A stretch of DNA of 64,000 nucleotides from Hydrogenophaga sp. GTDB taxonomy: Bacteria > Pseudomonadota > Gammaproteobacteria > Burkholderiales > Burkholderiaceae_C. The stretch spans positions 1 through 64,000 of the forward strand of contig NZ_JADMKB010000069.1 of assembly GCF_018780075.1 (NCBI RefSeq), written 5' to 3'. Of this stretch, positions 26,544 through 35,883 are shown piece after piece. Below the pieces are notes generated by a model. It saw only the letters and a list, made by a program, of their open reading frames with translations. It was not told the DNA's origin and searched no databases. Made by a program: the position numbers and the translations under genes. Every line of letters begins with the position of its first letter. Position 1 is the stretch's first letter.

Positions 26544-27572
26544 TCAGCTCTGTGCGCGTTGCACGCTGAGCGTCATGTTGATGGCGCGGCTGAGCTTGGC
26601 GGCGTACTGCGGGTCGGTGGCGTAGCCCGCGCGCTGCAGGCTGCTGGCGAAGCCCTGCACCGAGCCGATCTGGTCCATGGCCTTGTCGTAGCGCGGGCTC
26701 TTGGTGATGAGGCGCGCGTAGTCGCGGAAGGAGTCGGCGTACGAGTCGTAGGCGCGGAACTTGGCCACGGTCTTGCGCGGCACGCCGTTGACGTATTCGG
26801 TGGTCGTGACCTCGGCGACCTTGCCCTTCCACGAGGACGTGGCCTTGATGCCGAACAGGTTGTGCGAGGGCGTGCCGTCTTTCTGGCGGATCTCGCTGCG
26901 GCCCCAGCCGGTCTCGTGGCCGGCCTGGCCGAGCATGTAGCTCGCCGGGATGCCCGACTCGCGCGCCACCGTGGCGGCGGCCTGGCCGTGTTGCGCCACG
27001 AAGCCGACGTGGCGCGGGCCCGACGCCGCCTGGGTGGGCACGGTGCTGCGGCGCAACGCCTTCGCCGGCTCGGCGCCGGTCTCGCCCTGCACGGCCCCGG
27101 TGCGGGGCGCGGTGTGGGGCACGGCGTTGGGGGCGTACTTGAGCAAGGCGCGCAGGCCCGAGCGGTTCAATGGCTTGAACTCCACGGGCGTGTCGTTGTC
27201 GGTGGCGGTGCTGGCACCGGTGCCGGCCGGGGCGGCGCCTTCGGCCGTGCCCTTGGGGCCCATCTGGCGGCTGAGCTGGCGCTCGATGGCTTCGCTCAAA
27301 CCACCGGGCAGGCCCGAAAGCTGCACCGAGAGCTGCTGGTCGAGCAGGTCGGTGCCGAGGTCGCTGCCCTGTCCTTCCAGCAGGCCGGATTTCTGGGTCG
27401 CGTCGCGCATGCTCTTGATCAGCTCGCGCATGAACAGCGACTCGAATTGCTTGGCCGCGCCCTTGAGCGCCGCCTTGCCGCTCTCGCCCTCCTGCCCCGC
27501 GCTGAACTTCAACGCGTTCAGCGCGCCGGGGTCGACGGCGAGGCTCTGGGTGGTGGACTGCAGCGAGCTCAC
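26544..27572 (-). CDS. flgJ: Flagellar rod-cap and peptidoglycan hydrolase FlgJ
   Basis: A 342-residue two-domain protein. The N-terminal rod-capping domain (about 1-110) contains AAKQFESLFMRELIKSMRDA. The C-terminal muramidase domain (about 185-340) has SYMLGQAGHETGWGRSEI, with the catalytic Glu at 220, and NLFGIKA. It clears peptidoglycan for rod growth. The GTG start overlaps the stop of a repeat-encoded bridging frame (GTGA), with CGGAG about 9 nt upstream. Confidence 0.92.
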   Translation of the reverse strand: MSSLQSTTQSLAVDPGALNALKFSAGQEGESGKAALKGAAKQFESLFMRELIKSMRDATQKSGLLEGQGSDLGTDLLDQQLSVQLSGLPGGLSEAIERQLSRQMGPKGTAEGAAPAGTGASTATDNDTPVEFKPLNRSGLRALLKYAPNAVPHTAPRTGAVQGETGAEPAKALRRSTVPTQAASGPRHVGFVAQHGQAAATVARESGIPASYMLGQAGHETGWGRSEIRQKDGTPSHNLFGIKATSSWKGKVAEVTTTEYVNGVPRKTVAKFRAYDSYADSFRDYARLITKSPRYDKAMDQIGSVQGFASSLQRAGYATDPQYAAKLSRAINMTLSVQRAQS

Positions 27573-27697
27573 TTGATGCTCCGAAGCGAAATGCCCGAGC
27601 CAGGAATGCCGTGGAACCGGCTTTGCCGGGCCACAGGCATTGCCCCCTGGAGGGGGGATGCGGCTACGCGCAGCGAGCAAGCGACGGGGGTGTTCAT
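27569..27697 (-). other. Repeat-encoded bridging ORF between flgI and flgJ
   Basis: The ATG at 27697 follows the flgI TAA without a gap. The 42-codon frame (MNTPVACSLRVAASPLQG...) crosses a type A repeat and ends in a TGA that overlaps the flgJ GTG (GTGA at 27572-27569). Both junctions are therefore exact, which would let translation be relayed. Whether the peptide accumulates is unknown. Confidence 0.5.
27602..27694 (-). repeat. Type A repeat variant between flgI and flgJ
   Basis: On the minus strand: CACCCCCGTCGCTTGCTCGC, CCCCCCTCCAGGGGG, then GGCCCGGCAAAGCCGGTTCC. The closest relative in the window is the copy at 46246-46340, which shares the CACCCCCGTCGCT end. Confidence 0.8.
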
Positions 27698-28897
27698 TTA
27701 GATCACTTCGAGTTCGGCGTTCATCGCACCAGCGGCCTTGATGGCCTGAAGAATGGCCAGCAGGTCTTGCGGCGTGGCGCCCAGGCCGTTGAGCATGCGC
27801 ACCAGGTCGGCGAGCTGCGGGGCGGCGTCCATCTTCACCAGCGCGCCACCGTCCTGGGTGATCTTGATGTCGGTCTTCTCGGCGACCACGGTCTGGCCCT
27901 GCGAGAGCGGGTTGGGCTGGCTCACCACCGGGGTCGAGCTGATGCTGACCGAGAGGTTGCCGTGCGCGACCGCACAGGGGCCGAGGGTCACGGCCTGGTT
28001 CATCACGATGGAGCCGGTGCGCGTGTTGATGATCACGCGCGCGGCGGGGATCGAGGCCTCCATCGGGATCTCTTCGATCTCGGCCAGGAAGCTCACGCGC
28101 TCGTCGGTGTTGGCCGGCGCGCGCAGGCGCACCACCCGGCCGTCCACCGCGCTGGCCACGCCGGTGCCCATGCGGGCGTTGATCGCCTGCGCGACGCGGC
28201 GCGCGGTCTGGAAGTCGGCGGCATTCAGGCCGAGGTCGATGGTGTCGCCCAGCGCGAAGGCCGTGGGCACCACGCGCTCGACCTGCGCGCCGCTCGGGAT
28301 GCGGCCCGCGCTCAGGTGGTTGATCTGCACCTTGCTGCCGCCGCCCGAGGCGCCCGCGCCGCCGACCAGCAGGTTGCCCTGGGCCAGCGCGTAGACCTCG
28401 CCGTCCACACCCTTGAGCGGCGTGGTGATCAGCGTGCCGCCGCGCAGCGACTTGGCGTTGCCCATGGACGAGACGGTGACGTCGATCATCTGGCCCGGCT
28501 GGGCGAAGGCCGGCAGCTGCGCGGTGACCAGCACGGCCGCCACGTTCTTCAGCTGCACCTTGGCGTCGCCCGGCAGCGTGAGCCCCAGCTGCTGCAGGTA
28601 GTTGGTCATGCCCTGCGAGGTGTAGGGCATCTGGGTGGTCTGGTCGCCCGTGCCGTCCAGCCCCACGACCAGGCCGAAACCGGTCAGCTGGTTGCTGCGC
28701 ACGCCCTGCACCGCCGCGACCTCCTTGATGCGGATCGCGTGGGCCTGGACCGGGAAGCCCAGCCACAGCACCAGCCCCACGGCCAGCCCGCTCCAGACCA
28801 CCAGGCGTTGGAGCCAGGTGGCGCGAGCGTCACGGCGCGCGAACAGCGTGCGGCGAAAGCCGGTCTGCAGGGGGATGGGGCGGTGCTGCGGGTTCAT
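27698..28897 (-). CDS. flgI: Flagellar P-ring protein FlgI
   Basis: A 399-residue periplasmic protein with a long N-terminal region and signal peptide (VVWSGLAVGLVLWLG, cleaved near QAHA/IRIKE). Typical FlgI segments are NQLTGFGLVVGLDGTGDQT, PGQMIDVTVSSMGNAKSLRG and VVIN-type VIINTRTGSIVMN. It assembles the bushing in the peptidoglycan around the rod. It is 20 nt downstream of flgH. Confidence 0.95.
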   Translation of the reverse strand: MNPQHRPIPLQTGFRRTLFARRDARATWLQRLVVWSGLAVGLVLWLGFPVQAHAIRIKEVAAVQGVRSNQLTGFGLVVGLDGTGDQTTQMPYTSQGMTNYLQQLGLTLPGDAKVQLKNVAAVLVTAQLPAFAQPGQMIDVTVSSMGNAKSLRGGTLITTPLKGVDGEVYALAQGNLLVGGAGASGGGSKVQINHLSAGRIPSGAQVERVVPTAFALGDTIDLGLNAADFQTARRVAQAINARMGTGVASAVDGRVVRLRAPANTDERVSFLAEIEEIPMEASIPAARVIINTRTGSIVMNQAVTLGPCAVAHGNLSVSISSTPVVSQPNPLSQGQTVVAEKTDIKITQDGGALVKMDAAPQLADLVRMLNGLGATPQDLLAILQAIKAAGAMNAELEVI

Positions 28898-28917
28898 GAG
28901 GTGGATGCTAGGCCGCG

Positions 28918-29595
28918 TCAGAAAGGGAAAACATTCAAAAAGAACCGTCCCAACCAGCCTATTGAGAGCGCTTCATCCACGGCGCCTCGTCCTCGCGACT
29001 CGATGCGGGCGTTGGCGACCTGGGTCGAGGCGATGGTGTTGCCCGGGCGGATGTGCCGCGGGTCCACCGTGCCGGAGAAGCGCATCACGTCCACGTTGCT
29101 GTTGATGCCGATCTGTTTTTCGCCCGCCACGAGCAGGTGGCCGTTGGGCAGCACCTCCTGCACGGTGACGGTGATGACGCCCGAGAAGTCGTTGGTGTTG
29201 GCGTTGTCACCCTTGCCCGCGAACTCGTTGCCCGACTCGCCACCGAGGTTGAAGTTGCGGTCGCGGGTCAGCTCCTTGGCGACGATGCCCGGGATCGCCG
29301 AGATCGACCCCGAGGCGCTGCCGCTGCGGTTGATGTTGGCCGAGGACGACTGGCTCGCGCTGACCTTCTCGGTGATCTGGATCGTGAGGCTGTCGCCCGG
29401 CATGCGGGCACGCGGGTCTTCGAACGCGGGCCGGTAGCGCGCCGCCATGAACAGGCTGCCGCCGGTCTGCGCCGGGGCGGCCGTCTGGGCGAAGTTGATG
29501 GGCCGCACCGGCACCACATCGACCGGCTTGGTCATGCAGGCGGTGAGCAGCGCGGGCGAGAGCAGGAGCGCGAAACGGCGCAAGAGGTGCTTCAT
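28918..29595 (-). CDS. flgH: Flagellar L-ring lipoprotein FlgH
   Basis: A 225-residue outer-membrane lipoprotein with lipobox ALLTAC (Cys 20). Signatures are GSLFMAARYRPAFEDPRARM, GDSLTIQITEKVSASQSS and the C-terminal VMRFSGTVDPRHIRPGNTI. It forms the L ring with FlgI as the P ring. It lies 8 nt after flgG. Confidence 0.95.
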   Translation of the reverse strand: MKHLLRRFALLLSPALLTACMTKPVDVVPVRPINFAQTAAPAQTGGSLFMAARYRPAFEDPRARMPGDSLTIQITEKVSASQSSSANINRSGSASGSISAIPGIVAKELTRDRNFNLGGESGNEFAGKGDNANTNDFSGVITVTVQEVLPNGHLLVAGEKQIGINSNVDVMRFSGTVDPRHIRPGNTIASTQVANARIESRGRGAVDEALSIGWLGRFFLNVFPF

Positions 29596-29603
29596 GACCG
29601 TGC

Positions 29604-30386
29604 TCACAGCTGCGCCAGCCTCTGCAGCATCTGGTCCGAGGTCTGGATGGCCTTCGAATTCATCTCGTAGGCGCGCTGGGTCTGGATCATGGTCACCAGC
29701 TCCTGCACCACGTTGACGTTGGAGGTTTCCACGTAGCCCTGCATCAGGTTGCCCAGGCCGGCTGTGCCCGGGGCGCCGTTGACCGGGTTGCCCGAGGCCA
29801 CGGTCTCGGTGTAGAGGTTCTGGCCCTTGGGCTCCAGGCCGGCCGGGTTGATGAAGCTGGCGAGTTCGATGTTGCCCACCTGCTGCGGCGTGGCGTTGCC
29901 CGGCATCTTCACCGTGACCACGCCGTCGCTGCCCACGGTGACGCTCTGCGCCTCGGCGGGGATGGTGATGTCGCCGGCCAGGGCCAGGCCGCTGGAGGTG
30001 ACGAGGCGGCCCTGCGCATCGACCTGCAGGCTGCCGTCGCGGGTGTAGCCGGTGGTGCCGTCGGGCAGCGCGACCTGCAGGAAGCCCTGGCCGTTGACGG
30101 CGAGGTCGAGCTGGTTGCCCGACTGCTGCAGACTGCCCTGGCTGAACGAGCGCGAGGTCGCCACGGTGCGCACGCCCAGGCCGATCTGCAGGCCGGTGGG
30201 CAGGTTGTTCTGCTCGGTGTCGGCGCCGCCGACCTGGCGCAGGTTCTGGTACATGAGGTCTTCGAACACGGCGCTCGCGCGCTTGAAGCCGTTCGTCGAC
30301 ACGTTGGCCATGTTGTTCGAGATCACATCCAGCTGCGTCTGCTGGGCCTGCATGCCGGTCTTGGAAATCCACAGGGAATTGATCAT
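29604..30386 (-). CDS. flgG: Flagellar distal rod protein FlgG
   Basis: A 260-residue rod protein with the rod/hook N-terminus [20 protein letters not shown] and [12 protein letters not shown], and the C-terminus [20 protein letters not shown]. The length is exactly that usual for FlgG. Confidence 0.96.
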   Translation of the reverse strand: MINSLWISKTGMQAQQTQLDVISNNMANVSTNGFKRASAVFEDLMYQNLRQVGGADTEQNNLPTGLQIGLGVRTVATSRSFSQGSLQQSGNQLDLAVNGQGFLQVALPDGTTGYTRDGSLQVDAQGRLVTSSGLALAGDITIPAEAQSVTVGSDGVVTVKMPGNATPQQVGNIELASFINPAGLEPKGQNLYTETVASGNPVNGAPGTAGLGNLMQGYVETSNVNVVQELVTMIQTQRAYEMNSKAIQTSDQMLQRLAQL

Positions 30387-30409
30387 GGTGTGCTCCTGAA
30401 AAGGGGAAA

Positions 30410-31150
30410 TCAGCCGTTCATGTTGAGCAGCTGCGATGCGGTCTTGTCGTTGGTCTCGCCGTTCTGCAGCATGCGCATCTGCATCTCGAACTGGCGGGAG
30501 ACCGCGATCATTCCGACCATGGCCTCGATGGGGTTGACGTTGCTGCCTTCGAGCGCGCCGCTCTGCACGCGGGCGTTGGCGTCGGCGTCGAGCGCGTCGC
30601 CCTGCACCGGACGGAACAGCCCGTCCGCGCCGCGCTGGAGGCGGTTGTCGTCGTCGGGCGTGACGAGCTTGAGCTTGCCCACGCGGGTCGGGGGCGCGTC
30701 GCCGACGCGGGCGCCGACGCTGCCGTCGGCACCGATGTCGAGCTGGGCGTTGGCCGGCACGGTGATGGGCGCGCCGCCGTCGCTCAGCACGGGCAGGCCC
30801 TGCGCGTTCACCAGGCTGCCGTCGGGGCTGATTTCAAAGGCGCCGCCGCGCGTGTAGGCCTCGGTGCCGTCCAGCCCCTGCACCGCGAACCAGGCGTTGC
30901 CGCGCGCGGCCACGTCGAGGTTGCGGCCGGTGGGGTTGATCGGGCCGGCGGTGTCCAGGTGGCCGGCGCTGGCTTCGAGCGCAAACACGCGCGAGGCCGT
31001 GCCGTCGCCGCGCACCGGCACGGCGCGGAAGGTGGCCAGCTCGGCGCGGAAGCCCGGCGTGGACGCATTGGCCAGGTTGTTCGACAACAGCTGCTGCCGG
31101 TGGGCAGCGGCGCTGGCGCCGGTCATGGCGGTGTAGATCATGCGGTCCAT
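30410..31150 (-). CDS. flgF: Flagellar proximal rod protein FlgF
   Basis: A 246-residue rod protein beginning [20 protein letters not shown] with [14 protein letters not shown], and ending in [20 protein letters not shown]. The order and spacing relative to flgG and flgE are canonical. Confidence 0.95.
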   Translation of the reverse strand: MDRMIYTAMTGASAAAHRQQLLSNNLANASTPGFRAELATFRAVPVRGDGTASRVFALEASAGHLDTAGPINPTGRNLDVAARGNAWFAVQGLDGTEAYTRGGAFEISPDGSLVNAQGLPVLSDGGAPITVPANAQLDIGADGSVGARVGDAPPTRVGKLKLVTPDDDNRLQRGADGLFRPVQGDALDADANARVQSGALEGSNVNPIEAMVGMIAVSRQFEMQMRMLQNGETNDKTASQLLNMNG

Positions 31151-31185
31151 GCGGGGCTCCTTGTCTCTTCTCTATCTCAGCGCGT

Positions 31186-32400
31186 TCAACGCATGTTCAG
31201 GAGCGTGCTCAAGACCTGGTCCTGCGTCTTGATGGTCTGCGCGTTGGCCTGGTAGGCGCGCTGCGCGGTCATCATGTTGACCAGCTCGGCGGTCAGGTCG
31301 ACGTTGGAGTCCTCCAGCGCGCCGGAGCGCAGCAGACCCATGTTGCCCTCGCCGGGCGCGCCACGCACCGGCTCGCCCGAGGCGAAGGTCTGGCTCCAGT
31401 TGCCACCGCTGCTGGGCGAGAGGCCCTGCACGTTGCGGAAGTTGACCAGCGCGATCTGGCCGGCGGCCTGCGACTGGCCGTTGGAGTACTTCGCCATGAT
31501 CACGCCCGCGTCGCTGATGCCCAGGCTGGTGAGTTCGCCAGGGCGGTAGCCGTCCTGCGTGAGGTTGTTGACCGCGAAGTCGACACCGAACTGGGTGGTG
31601 TCGCCGAAGTCGAGGTCGACCATGAAGGTCTGCGCCGGGTCGTTGGGCGAGGCCAGCTGCAGCTGCGGAACCACCGTGGCGGGGTCCAGGCTGCCGTCGG
31701 CCATGAAGTTCAGCGCGAACGGCACCGACAGCGCCGGGTCGGCACCGTTGACGCCGGTGTAGACGTTCCACTGGTTGTTGCCGATCTTGTCGAACACCAG
31801 GCTGACCGGGATCTCCAGGCCCTGCTCGTCGTAGGCGATGACGGAGGTGCCGTAGGTGCCCAGCGGGGTCGGTGGCACGGCGGTGGCCGCGACCGGCGCG
31901 CGCGCGTCGAGGTTCAGTTGAGCGGCAATGCCCGTGGTCATCCGGGCCGGGATCGGCCCGCCCGTGGGCAAGGTCAGCGGGGCCGACTCGAAACCCAGGC
32001 GCACGCCGTTGACGTCGGTCGGGTAGCCCATGAGCTGGCCGCCGAGGTTGGTGACGATGTCGCCGTCGCGGTTGAGCTTGAACATGCCGGCACGCGAGTA
32101 CGACAGGGAGCCGTCGGGCATGGTCAGTTCGTAGAAGCCGTTGCCGTTGATGGCCACGTCGAGCGAGTTGCCGGTGACGGTGATGTTGCCCTGCGTGAAC
32201 TGCTGCGCCACGGTGGACACCTGCACGCCGATGCCGGCGTTGACGCTGCCGGACGAGTTGATCGAGCTGGCGTAGATTTCGCCGAACTCGGCACGCGAGG
32301 CCTTCATGCCCACGGTGTTGGCGTTGGCGATGTTGTGGCCGATCACGTCCAGGTTGCGGCTGGATGCGTTCAGGCCGGAGAGTCCTTGCTGGAATGCCAT
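31186..32400 (-). CDS. flgE: Flagellar hook protein FlgE
   Basis: A 404-residue hook subunit with N-terminal MAFQQGLSGLNASSRNLDVI and NIANANTVGMKASR, a variable middle domain, and the C-terminal SNVDLTAELVNMMTAQRAYQ. It polymerises into the hook under the FlgD cap. Confidence 0.96.
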   Translation of the reverse strand: MAFQQGLSGLNASSRNLDVIGHNIANANTVGMKASRAEFGEIYASSINSSGSVNAGIGVQVSTVAQQFTQGNITVTGNSLDVAINGNGFYELTMPDGSLSYSRAGMFKLNRDGDIVTNLGGQLMGYPTDVNGVRLGFESAPLTLPTGGPIPARMTTGIAAQLNLDARAPVAATAVPPTPLGTYGTSVIAYDEQGLEIPVSLVFDKIGNNQWNVYTGVNGADPALSVPFALNFMADGSLDPATVVPQLQLASPNDPAQTFMVDLDFGDTTQFGVDFAVNNLTQDGYRPGELTSLGISDAGVIMAKYSNGQSQAAGQIALVNFRNVQGLSPSSGGNWSQTFASGEPVRGAPGEGNMGLLRSGALEDSNVDLTAELVNMMTAQRAYQANAQTIKTQDQVLSTLLNMR

Positions 32401-32444
32401 GGTGGTGTCCTCGGGGTGGGGAAAGGGGGTGAAGGGGCGCGGGC

Positions 32445-33104
32445 TTACATGAAGCCGCGGATCTGGTCGTAGGTGATGGAGCGGCCGTTCTGCAACTGCA
32501 CCGTCATGGCGCCGTTGGTGAGGCCGACCGAGGCCACCTGGGCGCGCTGCAGCGCGGTGGCGGTCACGGTCTCGGCGCCCTGGCTGGCGCGCACGGAGAA
32601 GCGGGCGACGGTGGCGGGGTCGATGGCGCGGGCGTTCCAGTCGAAGCCGTGTTGCCCGGCGTCCATGGCGCCCAGGCTCACGGTGTCGAGCAGGGCGCCA
32701 TTCTTGCCGATGATGTCCACCGAGACCGCGCTGGCCGGGCCGTCGAGCGTGAAGGCGCCCTTGCCGGTGCTGCCCTCGAACGCCAGCGCATCGCCTTCGA
32801 TCAGCGCTTCGCGGCCGATCAGCGTGGTGCCCTGCATGGCCTGCGACGAGGCCATCTGGCTGGCCATGCCCTTCAGGGTCGCGTTGAGTTCCTGGATGCC
32901 GCTGACCGTGTTGATCTGCGCCATCTGGGTCGTCATCTGCGCGTTGTCCATCGGGTTGAGCGGGTCCTGGTTGTTGATCTGTGCGACCAGCAATTTGAGG
33001 AAACGGTCTTGCGACGCCTGGGGGTCGGTCGAGTTGTTGCCCTTGGTGCCCGTGGTGCTGCCCACGGTGTTGTCGAGGTTGCCGAGATCAATGGCCTGCA
33101 TCAT
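32445..33104 (-). CDS. flgD: Hook-capping protein FlgD
   Basis: A 219-residue protein with the FlgD N-terminal motif DRFLKLLVAQINNQDPLNPM and NAQMTTQMAQINTVSGIQEL, then Ig-like and tudor-like domains (GAMDAGQHGFDWN). It caps the growing hook. It is 14 nt after flgC. Confidence 0.95.
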   Translation of the reverse strand: MMQAIDLGNLDNTVGSTTGTKGNNSTDPQASQDRFLKLLVAQINNQDPLNPMDNAQMTTQMAQINTVSGIQELNATLKGMASQMASSQAMQGTTLIGREALIEGDALAFEGSTGKGAFTLDGPASAVSVDIIGKNGALLDTVSLGAMDAGQHGFDWNARAIDPATVARFSVRASQGAETVTATALQRAQVASVGLTNGAMTVQLQNGRSITYDQIRGFM

Positions 33105-33118
33105 GGTTCATCTCCCTT

Positions 33119-33523
33119 TCACTGCCCCATCTGGAGCGTTTTGAGCAGCAGCGATTTCGCCGTGTTCATGACTTCGACGTTGTTCTGGTAGGAGCGCGAG
33201 GCCGACATCATGTTGACCATCTCCTCGACCGGGTTGACGTTGGAGTGCGTCACGTAGCCGTCGGCGTCGGCGCTGGGGTGGTGCGGGTTGTGCACGCGGC
33301 GCCCCGGGGCCTCGCTTTCCCGGATGTCCTGCACCTTGACCCCGGCCGAGCCCGGCTGGCCCATGGGCACGGTCTGGAACAGCACCTGGCGCGCCTTGTA
33401 GCTCTGGCCGTCCGGGCCGGCCACCGCGTCGGCGTTGGCCAGGTTGCTGGCGACCACGTTGAGGCGCTGGGCCTGCGAGCTGATCGCACTGCCGGAGACG
33501 CCGAAGATGGTGAACATGGACAT
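33119..33523 (-). CDS. flgC: Flagellar proximal rod protein FlgC
   Basis: A 134-residue rod protein. The ATG at 33523 was chosen because AAGGAG lies 6 nt upstream and the protein then begins MSMFTIFGVSGSAISSQAQR. An in-frame ATG at 33538 overlaps the flgB stop and would add five residues. The C-terminus SNVNPVEEMVNMMSASRSYQ is canonical. Confidence 0.93.
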   Translation of the reverse strand: MSMFTIFGVSGSAISSQAQRLNVVASNLANADAVAGPDGQSYKARQVLFQTVPMGQPGSAGVKVQDIRESEAPGRRVHNPHHPSADADGYVTHSNVNPVEEMVNMMSASRSYQNNVEVMNTAKSLLLKTLQMGQ

Positions 33524-33534
33524 GAGGATCTCCT

Positions 33535-33942
33535 TCACTGTCCCGTGATGGCGGACAGCATGGTTTTCACGTTCGAATTGATGAAGCGCAGCGTGGACTC
33601 GTAGCGGATGCTGTTGTCCACGAAGTTGGCGCGTTCGCGGTCCAGATCGACCGAGTTGCCGTCCTGCGAGGGCTGGGTCTGGACCGTGTAGGCGAGCTGG
33701 GGGTCGCCGGGGGCGCGGCCCGAGAGCGTCATGTGGCCGGCGGCCGTGGCCGCGAGCTGCTGGCTGGCCACCGCGCGCTCGCCGCTGGCCTGCTGGAGCG
33801 CGGCGGCAAAGTCGAAGTCGCGCGCCACGTAGCCCGGCGTGTCGGCGTTGGCGATGTTGCTGGCGATCACCTGCTGGCGTTGCGAGCGCAGCATCAGCGA
33901 CTGGCCGTAGCCGTCGAGCCGGGCGGTCATCTGTTCAAGCAT
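33535..33942 (-). CDS. flgB: Flagellar proximal rod protein FlgB
   Basis: A 135-residue rod protein with MLEQMTARLDGYGQSLMLRS, NIANADTPGYVARDFDF and a C-terminal helix (RYESTLRFINSNVKTMLSAI). It is the first gene of the long flgB-L operon and diverges from flgA across a 194-nt control region. Confidence 0.94.
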   Translation of the reverse strand: MLEQMTARLDGYGQSLMLRSQRQQVIASNIANADTPGYVARDFDFAAALQQASGERAVASQQLAATAAGHMTLSGRAPGDPQLAYTVQTQPSQDGNSVDLDRERANFVDNSIRYESTLRFINSNVKTMLSAITGQ

Positions 33943-34049
33943 CGGGTTCTCCAGACAGGTGGATGGGAACGGCACAGGCGGCAGGCCCGCACCGGGATGA
34001 AGGCAAGTATGGGAAAACTTGAGGGCGGGCAATGAGCAGAGAAAGCGGG

Positions 34050-34076
34050 GAATGGGTGCGCATTTCGGTGCTTAGT
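34050..34076. promoter_or_regulatory. Candidate FlhDC box between flgB and flgA
   Basis: GAATG and TTAGT are separated by 17 nt, flanked by GCGG and by GTGC before the right arm. In E. coli, FlhD4C2 sites have AATA...TATT half-site cores 17 nt apart (AATAGCG-N11-CGCTATT). The match here is imperfect, but it sits midway in the divergent region, where class II control of flgA and flgB is expected. Confidence 0.4.
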
Positions 34077-34136
34077 GCCCACCGCACCCCACCTACATTG
34101 ATGCCCTGAGGTCCTGTCCGCACCTCCCACCACCAC

Positions 34137-34886
34137 ATGAACACCCGAATCCCGCCCCCCCTCTCCCGACCCCGTGCCGCGTGGCTGCTGGCCGCCGGCC
34201 TGCTGGCGTGGCTGGGCCTGGCCCAGGCCCAGGTCCCGGCGGGCGACAAGACCCAGCTGGAGCAGATGGCACGCGACTGGGTGGAACCCGCGCTGGCCTC
34301 GGCCATCGGCCCGGACGGCGGGGGCCCGCTGCGCCCCGAGGTCATCATGGGCTCGCTCGACGCGCGCCTGCAGCTCACGCCCTGCGCCCGCATCGAGCCC
34401 TACCTGCCGCCGGGCACGCGCCTGTGGGGCCGCAGCCGGGTCGGCCTGCGTTGCCTCGAAGGCGCGGTGCGCTGGAACGTGTTCATGCCGGTCACTGTCA
34501 AGGCCTGGGGCCCGGGCTGGGTGCTCAAGCGCCCGGTGGCCGCCGGCTCGGTGCTGACTCAAGAAGACGCCGAACTGGCCGAAATGGACTGGGCCGAGCA
34601 GCCTTACGCGGTGCTCGCCAACCCGGACCGCTGGGTCGGCCAGCAGGCGGCCCTCGCGCTGCAGCCCGGCCAGGCCCTGCGCCAGAACATGGTGCGGCCG
34701 GTGCCCGCCTTCGGGCCGGGTGCCCAGGTCCGGGTCAGCAGCAGCGGCGCGGGCTTCCAGGTGGTGGTCAGCGGCGAGGCCCTGACGGCCGGCATCCCGG
34801 GGCAAAGCGTGCGGGTTCGCCTGGGTGGCGGACGGGTGGTCACGGGCACGGTGCGCGACGGCCAGACGGTCGACGTGCGTTTGTGA
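34137..34886 (+). CDS. flgA: P-ring assembly chaperone FlgA
   Basis: A 249-residue periplasmic protein. A signal peptide (AAWLLAAGLLAWLGLAQAQ) is followed by the SAF-domain region: RPVAAGSVLTQEDAELAEMD, GQALRQNMVRPVPAFGPGA, and the C-terminal GQSVRVRLGGGRVVTGTVRD ending VDVRL. It is needed for FlgI ring assembly. It diverges from flgB and is followed by flgM. Confidence 0.94.
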   Translation: MNTRIPPPLSRPRAAWLLAAGLLAWLGLAQAQVPAGDKTQLEQMARDWVEPALASAIGPDGGGPLRPEVIMGSLDARLQLTPCARIEPYLPPGTRLWGRSRVGLRCLEGAVRWNVFMPVTVKAWGPGWVLKRPVAAGSVLTQEDAELAEMDWAEQPYAVLANPDRWVGQQAALALQPGQALRQNMVRPVPAFGPGAQVRVSSSGAGFQVVVSGEALTAGIPGQSVRVRLGGGRVVTGTVRDGQTVDVRL

Positions 34887-34942
34887 CCTCTTTTTTTGAG
34901 CACTTTGGTGGACGTTTTGTGATGTACTCCACAAAAAAGGGC

Positions 34943-34970
34943 TCAAGTACCCCCGCTTTTGGGCCGATAG
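34943..34970 (+). promoter_or_regulatory. Sigma-28 (FliA) promoter of flgM
   Basis: TCAAGTAC at 34943-34950 and GCCGATAG at 34963-34970, 16 nt between TCAA and GCCG. The enteric consensus is TAAAGTTT-N11-GCCGATAA. It lies 40 nt before the flgM ATG, consistent with FliA-dependent flgM expression. The same TCAAGTAC element occurs before fliS. Confidence 0.65.
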
Positions 34971-35010
34971 TCAATTCACAAGGCCCCGAGATTGGGGTTT
35001 GGAGAGTGAA

Positions 35011-35361
35011 ATGAAAATCGAATCATCTTCCCCGGACTCCCACATCGGTTCCGTGGCCGGTGGCCCGCAGAAGGCGGCTGAGAAGCCGAGCGCTGGCCCC
35101 GAAGCCGCTGCCGCCGCAGGCGCAGCGGCCCAGACGCCCGCGCCCGCCGGTGTCACCGTCACGCTGTCGTCCACGGCCACCCAGGCCATGTCGGCCGCGG
35201 GCAGCAGCGGCAACGAGGTGTTCAACGCCGACAAGGTCGAGGCCATGAAGGCCGCGATCGCGGACGGCAGCTTCAAGGTGAACGCCGAAGCCATCGCCGA
35301 CAAGATGTTGTCCAACGCCGCTGAAATGCTCAGCAGCAGCTCGGGCGGCACCCGCGCCTGA
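35011..35361 (+). CDS. flgM: Anti-sigma-28 factor FlgM
   Basis: A 116-residue protein with an Ala/Pro-rich disordered N-terminal half and the conserved C-terminal FliA-binding helices: FNADKVEAMKAAIADGSFKV, then NAEAIADKMLSNAAEML. The ATG at 35011 has GGAGAG 5 nt upstream; a start at 34999 would include that site. FlgM holds FliA inactive until it is exported through the completed hook. Confidence 0.93.
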   Translation: MKIESSSPDSHIGSVAGGPQKAAEKPSAGPEAAAAAGAAAQTPAPAGVTVTLSSTATQAMSAAGSSGNEVFNADKVEAMKAAIADGSFKVNAEAIADKMLSNAAEMLSSSSGGTRA

Positions 35362-35384
35362 TCCCTCTTTCTTCAAGGACCGCC

Positions 35385-35744
35385 ATGGCACAGCCCACCC
35401 ACCCCTGGATCGCCTCGCTCAAAGCCGGGCTCGACGGGCTGGAGCAGGCGCTGCTGCAGGGCGACCCCGAGGCGGTCGAACGGGCCAGCGCGGGCGTGCA
35501 GTCCGTGCTGCAGCGCGCCCCCCGAACCGCCGAGTTCGGCATTCCCGGCAGCACCCTGCGCAGCGACATGCAGGACGCCGCCCAGCGCTTCGGCCAGCTG
35601 CGCCAGGCCGTGCAGCGCGCGAGCGCCCAGAGCCAGCGCGCGGTCCGCAGCCTGCTGCCCCAGCAGGCGCCCGGCACCTACGGCCGCATGGCCGGCGTGG
35701 CCCCGTCCACCGGCGGCGCCGGTCGGGCCTTTCTCTCCGCCTGA
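35385..35744 (+). CDS. flgN: Flagellar export chaperone FlgN
   Basis: A 119-residue, mostly helical protein (LKAGLDGLEQALLQGDPEAV...) 23 nt behind flgM. Size, helicity and position identify the FlgK/FlgL chaperone. Sequence conservation in this family is weak. Confidence 0.85.
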   Translation: MAQPTHPWIASLKAGLDGLEQALLQGDPEAVERASAGVQSVLQRAPRTAEFGIPGSTLRSDMQDAAQRFGQLRQAVQRASAQSQRAVRSLLPQQAPGTYGRMAGVAPSTGGAGRAFLSA

Positions 35745-35788
35745 CCCGCACGCGGCCCACGCGCCGCGCCTTCACCGTTGTTGTCATC

Positions 35789-35808
35789 ACGCCGGCCTTC
35801 GCCGGCGT
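35789..35808 (+). terminator. Hairpin terminator after flgN
   Basis: An 8-bp stem, ACGCCGGC / GCCGGCGT, with CTTC loop, followed by TTGTCTT. It lies 45 nt after the flgN stop, in the convergent space before the methyltransferase gene. Confidence 0.7.
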
Positions 35809-35883
35809 TTGTCTTGGTGCCCCGGGATCCTGAGTGGCCTGTCTTGATCGACCCGGAGCGGGTTTGGCGACCGTCCAACGTGC

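Noticed and set aside
26544-28766. An extended FlgJ reading starting far upstream in flgI
   Set aside because: The upstream part is the flgI gene in another frame; the GTG at 27572, with a ribosome site and GTGA overlap, gives the normal FlgJ N-terminus.
34016-34023. TCAAGTTT (minus strand) upstream of flgB as a sigma-28 promoter
   Set aside because: No GCCGATAA-like element follows at the needed spacing, and flgB is expected to be an FlhDC-dependent gene.
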